Positions 1 through 6,800 of a stretch of 7,897 nucleotides of DNA are shown here, in pieces. The first letter of the stretch is position 1; every line of letters starts with the position of its first letter. The notes beneath the pieces are model-generated. The model searched no databases. It saw nothing but the letters and a program-made list of their open reading frames with translations, and was not told where the DNA came from. The stretch lies in contig DMBB01000387.1 of assembly GCA_003446295.1 (NCBI GenBank), positions 1-7,897 on the forward strand. Direction: 5' to 3'. Position numbers and translations under genes: made by a program. Source of the DNA: Erysipelotrichaceae bacterium. Lineage in GTDB: Bacteria; Bacillota_I; Bacilli_A; Erysipelotrichales; Erysipelotrichaceae.

Positions 1-852
1 TTGAAGTCAGATGATACAGACCCTACGGCTTTTGAACTCGAGCCCAATGTATATGGCAGATGGCTGGACGAAGGTAAGGATTATACTCTGAAATTCTTCA
101 ACAACAAGAAGATCTACACGGATGGTACATACAAGACAAAGAATCCTCCGTCTGTTTCGATCATTCTGAAGGGTAATTACAAGGGCACGCTTGCCAACAA
201 CAACTTCCTGATCACGGAAGAAGACATCTCATGGTTCAGGATCACTTGTGCGGATACCGTATATTCTGCTTCCAAGAAGGGCTCGAAGAACTATGTCAAG
301 CCTGTGATCTATGACTATGAAGGCAAGAAGCTGACGCTCAACAAGGATTACACTCTGACGTACTACTATGCGCAGGATGCCAAGGTCAACGGATCCACAA
401 CATACAACAGATCGTATGGAACACCGATCCGTGCAGCGGATGTCCCGAATGCCGGAACAGTCATCGGCGTGGAAGTGACAGGCATCGGTTCCTATTACGG
501 CACGCTGAAGGCTGAGTACAAGGTCATTCAGAAAGCAACGAACCTCTCATCCGCCAAGGTAACGGTCAATTACCAGAACGGAAAGAACAAGTACTTTGAG
601 TACTCCGGAGCACAGATCATACCGGGCAAGGACAATCTGACTGTCAAAGTCGGCAGTAAGATCCTGACGCACGGCGTGGATTATGAGATCCAGTCTGTCA
701 CAAACAATGTCAAGGCAGGCAAGGCAACCATGATCCTGCACGGCATCGGCGACTATGGCGGAACGAAGAAGGTAACCTTCAATATCGGCAAGCAGTCGCT
801 CATACTTGATCTGGGAAATCTCATCAGAAGTATGCTCGGTCTTGAATACTGA
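1..852 (+). CDS. C-terminal part of a surface protein with Ig-like/MBG-type repeat modules (5' truncated)
   Basis: The reading frame is open from the first base, and the TTG at position 1 is not a convincing start, so this is probably the 3' end of a larger gene (about 283 codons visible, stop TGA 850-852). Three degenerate beta-rich modules are visible. Each has a DY(T/E) segment, a later G-x-Y-(K/Y/G)-G-T turn, and a closing F/Y-x-(V)-I strand. They lie at about residues 1-72 (KDYT 26-29, GNYKGT 58-63), 82-177 (KDYT 115-118, GIGSYYGT 161-168) and 183-262 (VDY 226-228, GIGDYGGT 248-255). This pattern is typical of MBG/Ig-like modules in large secreted or wall-associated proteins of gut Bacillota, where they act as stalks or adhesive spacers. 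The C-terminus is a short hydrophobic/amphipathic tail (about 264-283). It has no LPXTG motif, membrane anchor or charged sorting tail, so anchoring would have to come from the unseen N-terminal part. The export signal is outside the window. The gene is transcriptionally separated from the downstream operon by a terminator. The precise family is not certain. Confidence 0.75.
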   Translation: MKSDDTDPTAFELEPNVYGRWLDEGKDYTLKFFNNKKIYTDGTYKTKNPPSVSIILKGNYKGTLANNNFLITEEDISWFRITCADTVYSASKKGSKNYVKPVIYDYEGKKLTLNKDYTLTYYYAQDAKVNGSTTYNRSYGTPIRAADVPNAGTVIGVEVTGIGSYYGTLKAEYKVIQKATNLSSAKVTVNYQNGKNKYFEYSGAQIIPGKDNLTVKVGSKILTHGVDYEIQSVTNNVKAGKATMILHGIGDYGGTKKVTFNIGKQSLILDLGNLIRSMLGLEY

Positions 853-873
853 TCATAAAAACCATACATAACC

Positions 874-910
874 ATCAGGACTGTCTGAACAGGCAGTCCT
901 GATCTTTTTC
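874..910 (+). terminator. Rho-independent terminator after the surface-protein gene
   Basis: A perfect 10-bp inverted repeat (arms 874-883 and 894-903) is extended inward by a G-U, a C-G and a U-A pair to a GAAC tetraloop (887-890). It is followed directly by a C and a run of five T (905-909). It begins 22 bases after the stop codon at 852. This is a textbook intrinsic terminator. It separates the upstream gene from the polysaccharide operon, so the operon probably needs its own promoter or read-through/antitermination. Confidence 0.92.
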
Positions 911-984
911 TTCATTTATGTCTGAAACAGTGTTAAGATTTCATGAATATGACACACAGCTTCCGTTTTAAAATGCGCGGAAAA

Positions 985-993
985 TGTTATCAT
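985..993 (+). promoter_or_regulatory. Possible extended -10 element for the polysaccharide operon
   Basis: The sequence TG-T-TATCAT matches an extended -10 box (TGnTATAAT) with one mismatch. No good -35 hexamer is found 16-18 bases upstream; the region there is T/A rich (GTTTTA at 965-970). Transcription from it would begin near 1000, leaving a leader of only about 10 bases before the ATG at 1010. An alternative weak extended -10 (TG-T-TAAGAT, 931-939) lies further upstream and would give a longer leader. Either is a guess. Confidence 0.3.
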
Positions 994-1005
994 AAAGACG
1001 GTGAT
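994..1005 (+). promoter_or_regulatory. Ribosome binding site that favours ATG 1010 as start of the GT2 gene
   Basis: AAAGACGGTGAT matches most positions of the extended complement of the 16S rRNA 3' end (A-A-G at 995-997 and G-G-T-G-A-T at 1000-1005). The core is placed at a suitable distance from ATG 1010. The GTG at 1001 and ATG at 1004 lie inside this match, so they are poor start candidates. Confidence 0.6.
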
Positions 1006-1009
1006 GAAT

Positions 1010-1864
1010 ATGGAACAGAAATACAGTGTTTTAATGTCAGTTTATATCAATGAAAAACCCGACCGCTTTGTTCAGGCCCTCAACAGTATGCTTGAACAGA
1101 CAGTTTCTCCTGATCAGGTCGTGATCGTACAGGACGGTCCGGTAAGTGATGTGCTGAAAGTCGTACTGGAACAGTATCAGAATGAGTATCCTGATCTGAT
1201 CACAGTCCTTGTCAATGAGCAGAATCTCGGTCTGGGTCCTTCCCTGAACAGAGGACTGCTGGAGTGCAGAAATGAACTGATCGCAAGAATGGATTCGGAT
1301 GATGTTTCACGCAAAGACAGGATCGAGAAACAGCTGAAGATGTTCGAAGAGAATGAATCTCTTTCCATCTGCGGCGGCGTGATCCGTGAGTTCCTGGAAG
1401 ACGACATGTCTGATACGCAGGGATACCGTGTCTGTCCGGAAACAGATGAAGAACTGAAAGAATTTATGAAGGAACGCTGCCCGTTCAATCATATGACGGT
1501 CATGTATAAAAAGAGTGAAGTCGTGAAAGCCGGAAACTATCAGGACCTTCATTTCAATGAAGACTATCTCCTGTGGATCCGCATGGCAGAAGCCGGCTGC
1601 ACATTTGCCAACATCAATGAAGTTCTGGTAGATGTACGTGTCGGAAAGGATATGTATAAACGCAGAGGCGGGGAAGAATACTTCCAGAGCGAGAAAAAGA
1701 TCCAGGACATCATGCTGGAAAACGGCATGATCACGGAACAGCTCTACAACAGGAATATGCTGAAGCGGAAGATCGTAGAGAAATGGATGACTCCGACGAT
1801 CCGCGGCTGGGTATTCAAGAGAGCCGCCAGAAGAAAGGACTTCGATGAAGAAGAAGCTGAGTGA
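1010..1864 (+). CDS. GT2 family glycosyltransferase (AmsE-like)
   Basis: The protein is 284 residues from ATG 1010, which is chosen over in-frame GTG 1001 and ATG 1004 because the ribosome binding site overlaps those. It shows a GT-A fold glycosyltransferase: an N-terminal SVLMSVY strand (6-12), VQDGP (40-44) in the nucleotide-binding region, NLGLGPSLNRGL (72-83), the metal-binding DxD motif D95-S-D97 within ARMDSDD, and an acceptor/catalytic segment FNEDYLLWIRM (182-192) with E184-D185 in the usual catalytic-base position. There are no membrane segments. The C-terminal 25 residues are strongly charged and end in an acidic tail. Length and motif order fit family 2 enzymes such as AmsE/WcaA types that add one hexose or similar sugar to a lipid-linked oligosaccharide on the cytoplasmic face. 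It is the first gene of the operon and its 3' end overlaps the next gene by 20 bases. Donor and acceptor sugars cannot be read from sequence. Confidence 0.93.
   Translation: MEQKYSVLMSVYINEKPDRFVQALNSMLEQTVSPDQVVIVQDGPVSDVLKVVLEQYQNEYPDLITVLVNEQNLGLGPSLNRGLLECRNELIARMDSDDVSRKDRIEKQLKMFEENESLSICGGVIREFLEDDMSDTQGYRVCPETDEELKEFMKERCPFNHMTVMYKKSEVVKAGNYQDLHFNEDYLLWIRMAEAGCTFANINEVLVDVRVGKDMYKRRGGEEYFQSEKKIQDIMLENGMITEQLYNRNMLKRKIVEKWMTPTIRGWVFKRAARRKDFDEEEAE
1834..1839 (+). promoter_or_regulatory. Shine-Dalgarno site for the gene starting at 1845, inside the GT2 coding end
   Basis: AAAGGA lies five bases before ATG 1845 and within the last codons of the GT2 gene. It supports the start at 1845 and a 20-base out-of-frame overlap, implying translational coupling between the two genes. 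Confidence 0.75.
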
Positions 1865-3290
1865 ACTGACTTCTCAATTTGTTTTCAACGCCTATCATCT
1901 TTCGGATGATATGGCTTTTCATGTTGAGGAGATCGATGCCGGCCGGCTCATCAACCGGAACCGTCTGGACATCATGGCGAAGATCCTGTATCTCAAGCTG
2001 AAGGATACAGCCCCTGCATATGCAAGGAAAATGTACCTTGAACATGTACGCATCATGACAAGGGACTCCTTTGTGGAAGCAGGAAGCCATAAATCAGGTG
2101 CCCAGGCTTTTATTGATGCCTTTGAACAGCTCTATGAACAGATGAAGGTGCATGGATATTCAGATGAGGCGCTTCCCATCCCCGTAGATCCGGATATGCA
2201 GCCGATGGACGGGGCGCATCGGATCGCGTGCGCATATGTGCTGAACATCCCTGTCAAGGTGATCTGCCTGCCTGTTGCGGCAGAATATGACAGGTATCCC
2301 TATCAGTGGTTTATGGAGCGCGGAACGGACCCGGATGTCCTGGATCAGATGGTACTGGAATACATCAGGGCGAAGGATCACTGTGCCTGTGTCAATATCT
2401 GGCCCTCCGCAAAAGGACATGATGAAGAAGTCGAACGGATCCTGCAGGAACACTTCGGGATCATTTATAAGAAAGAAGTTTCTCTGAATGAGAACGGCGC
2501 ATTCCATTACCTGGCACAGATCTATCAGGAATACTCATGGGCTCAGGATCATGATGGGGACGGGTTCTCCGGTGTCTACCGGAAGCTGGTTCCCTGTTTC
2601 CCGACATTCGATCCTGTCAAAGCTTACTTTATTGAAGTCAGTGATTATGCCGAGGTGACTGCAGTCAAGGAACAGCTGAGAGATCTGTTCGGTCTGGAAA
2701 AACATTCCATGCATGCGACAGACAACCAGCAGGAGACGGTACTGATGTCGGAGCTGCTCTTAAGCAGACAGACCGTTTCATTCATGAATCAGTGTCAGTC
2801 GACCAGATTCCCGAATACATTCAGGCTGCTGAAGGAATCCGACAGCTTTGACTTCAGCAGGACCGTACTGACCGGCTCCATCGTGCTGGCGCTCTACGGC
2901 ATGCGTCAGGCAGAAGACCTGGATTTCATTTCCATGGATGATCTGCCCGGTTCACATAACGATCTTTTGAAATACTACGGAATGACTGCTTCCGAAGCGG
3001 TCAATGATCCGGAGAAATATTTTGTATACTTCGGGAAAAAGTTCCTGACACTGGAACAGGTCAGGAATTTCAAGAAAAACAGAAATGAAGGCAAAGACAG
3101 GGATGATGTGCAGCTGATCGATGCGATGATTAAAAATGCAGGAAAACCCGATCTGAAGGTCAGGCTGCTGCAGACAAAGCGCAGGGTCGTTGCAAAGACC
3201 CAGGGCGTCATCCTGAAGGCAGCGCACGCGACAGGTACATATGATCTGCTCAGGGCAGTCTACCGGAAACTGAAGGGGCAGAAGTCATGA
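1845..3290 (+). CDS. Two-part protein: ParB/Srx-like N-terminal region and nucleotidyltransferase-like C-terminal region
   Basis: The protein has 481 residues, with no signal peptide or membrane segment, so it is probably cytoplasmic. The N-terminal part contains a PVDPDMQPMDGAHRIACAY stretch (113-131). The DG-x-HR core (D122, G123, H125, R126) resembles box II of ParB/sulfiredoxin-fold proteins, including ParB-fold serine kinases of the SerK/SbnI type. A middle region (about 182-260) has a VNIWPSA strand and charged helices that I cannot assign. The C-terminal part has TGSIVLALYGMRQAEDLDFIS (343-363), matching the GS...D-x-D signature of polymerase-beta-type nucleotidyltransferases (G344, S345, D358, D360). 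It is followed by FGKKFLTLEQV (396-406) and a basic/acidic KNRNEGKDRDDVQLI (411-425), which parallels the late K-x-R-x-KD-x-x-D block of MNT/AbiEii-like enzymes. Its setting between two glycosyltransferases suggests it activates or modifies a component of the polysaccharide, for example by phosphorylation and/or nucleotidyl transfer. That function is inference; I cannot name a characterised homologue. Its stop overlaps the next start (ATGA). Confidence 0.7.
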   Translation: MKKKLSELTSQFVFNAYHLSDDMAFHVEEIDAGRLINRNRLDIMAKILYLKLKDTAPAYARKMYLEHVRIMTRDSFVEAGSHKSGAQAFIDAFEQLYEQMKVHGYSDEALPIPVDPDMQPMDGAHRIACAYVLNIPVKVICLPVAAEYDRYPYQWFMERGTDPDVLDQMVLEYIRAKDHCACVNIWPSAKGHDEEVERILQEHFGIIYKKEVSLNENGAFHYLAQIYQEYSWAQDHDGDGFSGVYRKLVPCFPTFDPVKAYFIEVSDYAEVTAVKEQLRDLFGLEKHSMHATDNQQETVLMSELLLSRQTVSFMNQCQSTRFPNTFRLLKESDSFDFSRTVLTGSIVLALYGMRQAEDLDFISMDDLPGSHNDLLKYYGMTASEAVNDPEKYFVYFGKKFLTLEQVRNFKKNRNEGKDRDDVQLIDAMIKNAGKPDLKVRLLQTKRRVVAKTQGVILKAAHATGTYDLLRAVYRKLKGQKS

Positions 3291-4399
3291 AGCGGATCCT
3301 GTATGTGCTCGCAAATGAACCGACCGGCGGGGTAGGCATCTTTGTCCGTGATTTTACGACACACTTTGATGACCGTGTGCATGTTGATTTCCTGATCTAT
3401 ACGGAACAGCGTGATACCGTATTCCAGAAGGCGATCCGGAAAAAGGATACAAGGATCTATTACCTGCCCGAGCTGACGATGAAGGCATATGTGAAACTGC
3501 TGCGTCTGACAGATGAGTTTTTTCGTGTGCACGCCAGGGAATATGATATCGTCCATCTGACATATCCGGGCCAGGTCGGCATGGTGCTGAAGCCTGCAAA
3601 GAAATACGGCGTGCCATACCGCATCATTCACAGCTTCAATACCAGACTGAGCGACAACCCGCTCAAGAGCATCCGCAACAAGCTGTTCATCATGAATTAT
3701 AAGAAGTATGCGAATGTCTATCTTGCCTGCTCCAGAAATGCAGGGGAATACCTGTACGGGAAAAAGATGGCTGAGTCCTCTCAGGTCACATACATCATGA
3801 ATGCCATTGATTGTGAAGAGTACAGGTTCGATGAGTCAAAACGCATCGGGATGCGCAGGGAACTGGGCGTCAGTGATGATACAAAGCTGTTTCTGGCTGC
3901 CGGCAGACTGGAAGAGCAGAAGAATATCGGCTTTGCGGTGGATGTGTTCAATGAGATCCTGAAGAAGAACAGCAATTCCAGGCTGATCATCATCGGGGAC
4001 GGACCGCTGAAGCAGTCCATCGTGCAGAAGGTATCCGGATACGGGATCTCCGATTCGGTTGTATTTGCCGGATTTACGAACCGGCTGAACGATTATTTCA
4101 ATGCGGCAGATGCACTGCTGTTTCCCTCACTGTACGAGGGCCTGCCGATCACGGTCATCGATGCCCAGAACAGCGGGCTTCCGTGTATCCTGTCAGATAC
4201 GATCTCTGAAGAAGTCGTGCTGACAGACCTGGTGCATATGAGATCACTGAATGACACACCTGAACAGTGGGCTGACACATGCCTTTCTGCCTGCTGTCAG
4301 CAGCGGCGTGATTATACGGATGAAATCACGAAAAAAGGCTATAATATTGCAAAGGAAGCGCTGCGCCTTGAGCAGCTCTGCCTTGATCTGGGAGAATAA
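3287..4399 (+). CDS. GT4 family glycosyltransferase (EpsF/CapM-like)
   Basis: The protein is 370 residues with two Rossmann-like halves (GT-B fold) and no membrane segments. The N-terminal half opens with RILYVLANEPTGGVGIFV (3-20), containing the acceptor-side glycine loop GGVG (14-17), and has YDIVHLTYPG (86-95). The hinge is marked by MNAID (171-175). The donor-binding half has AAGRLEEQKN (204-213), IIGDGP (235-240), AGFTNRLNDYFNAADALLFPSLYEGLP (261-287) and a GLPCILSDT segment (297-305). The signature E-x7-E motif is present as E284-x7-D292, with aspartate replacing the second glutamate. Enzymes of this type add hexoses, N-acetylhexosamines or related sugars to lipid-linked exopolysaccharide precursors with retention of configuration. 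The start ATG 3287 overlaps the previous stop in an ATGA junction and has an AAGGGG site 8 bases upstream. The gene ends one base before the next start. The specific sugar is unknown. Confidence 0.94.
   Translation: MKRILYVLANEPTGGVGIFVRDFTTHFDDRVHVDFLIYTEQRDTVFQKAIRKKDTRIYYLPELTMKAYVKLLRLTDEFFRVHAREYDIVHLTYPGQVGMVLKPAKKYGVPYRIIHSFNTRLSDNPLKSIRNKLFIMNYKKYANVYLACSRNAGEYLYGKKMAESSQVTYIMNAIDCEEYRFDESKRIGMRRELGVSDDTKLFLAAGRLEEQKNIGFAVDVFNEILKKNSNSRLIIIGDGPLKQSIVQKVSGYGISDSVVFAGFTNRLNDYFNAADALLFPSLYEGLPITVIDAQNSGLPCILSDTISEEVVLTDLVHMRSLNDTPEQWADTCLSACCQQRRDYTDEITKKGYNIAKEALRLEQLCLDLGE
4390..4394 (+). promoter_or_regulatory. Shine-Dalgarno site that sets the start of the Wzy-fusion gene at ATG 4401
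   Basis: GGGAG lies six bases before ATG 4401. The same reading frame is open back to an ATG at 4251, but that start would overlap the GT4 gene by 149 bases and adds 50 residues of unrelated, basic sequence ahead of a typical membrane-protein N-terminus. ATG 4401 is therefore preferred. Confidence 0.8.
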
Positions 4400-4400
4400 A

Positions 4401-6800
4401 ATGAGGCTGAATCAGGATTTTCTGACAAACTGCAAGATCATACAGCTGTTTACGGCAGCTGCATCGATACTGATCGGATTCTTCGTGAATCTGTTTGATT
4501 TTGATTCCAGCCTGTTTTTTTATGTCTGCACGCTGATCAGCGGTCTGTATGTTCTGATCGTGCTGATTCACGGGAGGCTGAAGTTCTTCACAAAGAACCG
4601 GGCACTGATCTTTCTGATGGCAGTCATGCTGGTGAGCATCCTGGTCAATCTGCAGTATTCCGATGTCTACAGCCTGATCCGCTGGATGGAGATGTTCAAC
4701 CTGCTGTTTGCGACGATGCTGTATACAGGAGAGGAAGACCTTGCCAAACTGAAGCGCTATATCCGCATCATTTTCCGCAGCATCACGTGTCTGACCTTCC
4801 TGATGAGCGCAGGCTCACTGATATGTGCGGTGGCTGGTCCTGCACTTGCAGCACAAGGCGTTACGCATGTATTTGCCAATGACATTGAATCGGTCGTGAA
4901 ATGGAATGCTGACCTCAGAAAGCTGATCCTGGGAGGTCTCTATCAGAACAGCAACCAGCTTGGCATCAATGCCTTCTGCTCCGGCATGCTGAGTCTGTAT
5001 TTCCTCAATGACCATGAAACAGGCGTGTCCAAAGGCTTTGACATGGTCAATCTTGCTGTGCAGGCTGCAGGTCTTGCGGCGGCAGGCTGCCGGTCGGTCT
5101 ATGTGGGCACAGCTGCGGTATTCGCGATGCTGATGCTGCCGAAAGGCGGGAAAAAGACGAAGTGGATCGTGTTTGCCGTACTGGTCCTGATGGCTGCGGG
5201 TCTTGGTGCAGTTACATTAACAAAGATGGAATATATCCGCTCAGGTGAAGGCATCGTGCTGCTGCTTGATAAGCTGACAGGCAACCGCTACAGGATCTGG
5301 CGAGATGCCGTACAGCTGTTCCTGAAGAAGCCGCTGCTGGGATTCGGACTGGGCAATATCTATCAGGCTGCGAATCTGGCAATCGGCAAAGGATCCATTA
5401 TCCGCTACCACAAATATACAAATGCGCACAACATCCTTCTGAACATTCTTGCAATGTCAGGCATTACTGGTCTGTTTTCCTTTTCCCTGATCGGAAGGGA
5501 CTGCTTCCATGGTCTGAAGAAGGTCAGCCGCACACTGGCTGTATTCTGTGCAGGTCTTGTGGTCGTTGATCTGTTTGATATTTTTCTGATCTTCACCGAC
5601 AAGCTTCCTTCACTCCTGTTCCCGATGATCGCAGGATATGGTCTGCAGTGTTCCCTCAGGGAACCGAAACCGTTCTATTTCTTCTCAAACCTTGTGGAAG
5701 AGGATATTTATAAAGAACTTTACACAAAAGCAGAACGTCCCGGCCAGCAGGCACAGAAGTTCAACCGCCTGATCGCCGAGGGCTTTGCACTCAATGGCAG
5801 GACGATCGAATGCGATACATCAGTGCTTGCGTCTGATGCCATTGTTGATTACCGCTTCAAAAAACTGAAGAACCATGGCATGTATCATTATTCGCTTTCG
5901 ATCAATGTGCCCGGCATCAAGACTATCTGGAATATTCTGGGTGCCTTCTTCCATACACTGTATGCAAGATACGGCGCCTGTGTGATCGATGTCCTTTCGA
6001 TCGACAACGCAGTCGGTGCGCTTGCTGCCAGCAAACTCCGCGGCATGCCGGATACCGGCATCGTCACCGATCTGCCTGAGCATTTCTCAGGAGACGGTCT
6101 GTACGCAAAGATCGTTTACAGGATCATGTCCTGGTGCGGCAGCTATGTATTCCTCACGAAATACATGGATGAAAAGCTGAATCCGAAACACAAGCCCTAT
6201 ATTGTCATGGAAGGACTGTGCGACATCAATGTTGAACGTGAGACGGTCACCGAACGGAACAAGTCGATCATCTTTGCCGGAGAGATCGATGAGCAGAACG
6301 GCGTCATGACATTTGTCCGTGCCTTCAACCAGTGGGGTGACCACGGCTATGACCTGTACTATTACGGTACAGGCGAAGCGATGGACATGCTGAAGAAGGA
6401 ATCTGAAGGCAATGACAGGATCCATATCATGGGCCTGCTGCTGAACAGGGAACTGCTGAAGGTCATGAATCGTGCGACGATGCTGGTCAATCCCCGTCCG
6501 ATCCACCAGGATTTCGTAAAGTATTCCTTCCCCAGCAAGGTCATGGAATACATGAATACCGGAACATATCATGCCAGCAGCCATCTTGCCTGCATTCCCG
6601 ATGAGTATTTTGAATACATCGGTGACATGGGAGACGGCTCTACGGAAGACATTCTCAAATTCCTGAAGGAATTCGAACATATGACGCCCGAATACCTGAA
6701 CGAACAGGGAAGAAGGGCTCAGGAATTTGTCCTGAAGCACAAGAACAACGCAGTGCAGGCTGCCCGGATCGCAGAACTGCTGGATGGCATGTATGAATAA
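4401..6800 (+). CDS. Fusion of a Wzy/O-antigen-ligase-type membrane domain with a C-terminal glycosyltransferase
   Basis: The protein is 799 residues from ATG 4401. Residues 1 to about 420 are a polytopic membrane domain with roughly ten hydrophobic segments (for example 13-32, 36-56, 67-83, 126-148, 213-246, 254-272, 346-364, 379-398, 402-416). It carries the Wzy_C/O-antigen ligase signature: GNRYRIW (294-300), a large loop opening with KKPLLGFGLGN (309-319), and NAHN (341-344), where the histidine and nearby arginine match the conserved functional residues of WaaL/Wzy enzymes. After EPKPFYFFSNL (421-431) a complete GT4-like domain follows, to residue 799: GQQAQKFNRLIAEGFALNG (448-466), GIVTDLPEHFSG (553-564), SIIFAGEIDEQNGV (622-635), YYYGTGEA (653-660) and NPRPIHQDFVKYSFPSKVMEY (697-717). 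The GT part normally exists as its own protein. There is no start codon or stop at the junction and the frame is intact, so it is read as one polypeptide. Predicted role: periplasmic/extracellular-side polymerisation or ligation by the membrane domain, with cytoplasmic sugar transfer by the tail. The stop overlaps the flippase start by 8 bases. Confidence 0.88.
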   Translation: MRLNQDFLTNCKIIQLFTAAASILIGFFVNLFDFDSSLFFYVCTLISGLYVLIVLIHGRLKFFTKNRALIFLMAVMLVSILVNLQYSDVYSLIRWMEMFNLLFATMLYTGEEDLAKLKRYIRIIFRSITCLTFLMSAGSLICAVAGPALAAQGVTHVFANDIESVVKWNADLRKLILGGLYQNSNQLGINAFCSGMLSLYFLNDHETGVSKGFDMVNLAVQAAGLAAAGCRSVYVGTAAVFAMLMLPKGGKKTKWIVFAVLVLMAAGLGAVTLTKMEYIRSGEGIVLLLDKLTGNRYRIWRDAVQLFLKKPLLGFGLGNIYQAANLAIGKGSIIRYHKYTNAHNILLNILAMSGITGLFSFSLIGRDCFHGLKKVSRTLAVFCAGLVVVDLFDIFLIFTDKLPSLLFPMIAGYGLQCSLREPKPFYFFSNLVEEDIYKELYTKAERPGQQAQKFNRLIAEGFALNGRTIECDTSVLASDAIVDYRFKKLKNHGMYHYSLSINVPGIKTIWNILGAFFHTLYARYGACVIDVLSIDNAVGALAASKLRGMPDTGIVTDLPEHFSGDGLYAKIVYRIMSWCGSYVFLTKYMDEKLNPKHKPYIVMEGLCDINVERETVTERNKSIIFAGEIDEQNGVMTFVRAFNQWGDHGYDLYYYGTGEAMDMLKKESEGNDRIHIMGLLLNRELLKVMNRATMLVNPRPIHQDFVKYSFPSKVMEYMNTGTYHASSHLACIPDEYFEYIGDMGDGSTEDILKFLKEFEHMTPEYLNEQGRRAQEFVLKHKNNAVQAARIAELLDGMYE

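Noticed and set aside
1..852. Tandem DNA repeats or a CRISPR-like array in the surface-protein gene
   Set aside because: The repetition is at protein level with irregular spacing and strong divergence; no regular direct repeats with unique spacers exist.
1001..1009. GTG 1001 or ATG 1004 as start of the GT2 gene
   Set aside because: Both lie within or next to the ribosome binding match, and the conserved family sequence begins only after ATG 1010.
2205..2223. ParB-like motif taken as evidence for a plasmid or chromosome partition gene
   Set aside because: There is no DNA-binding helix-turn-helix region, no parA partner and no parS-like repeats; the gene sits within a glycan operon and has a nucleotidyltransferase-like C-terminal part instead.
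2160..2507. Minus-strand frame of 115 codons and + strand frame 2275-2487 inside the two-part protein
   Set aside because: Both are out-of-frame readings of a gene with clear motifs and show no domain or start signal of their own.
4251..4400. 50-codon N-terminal extension of the Wzy-fusion frame
   Set aside because: It overlaps the GT4 gene by 149 bases, reads as basic non-homologous sequence, and the good Shine-Dalgarno site directly precedes ATG 4401.
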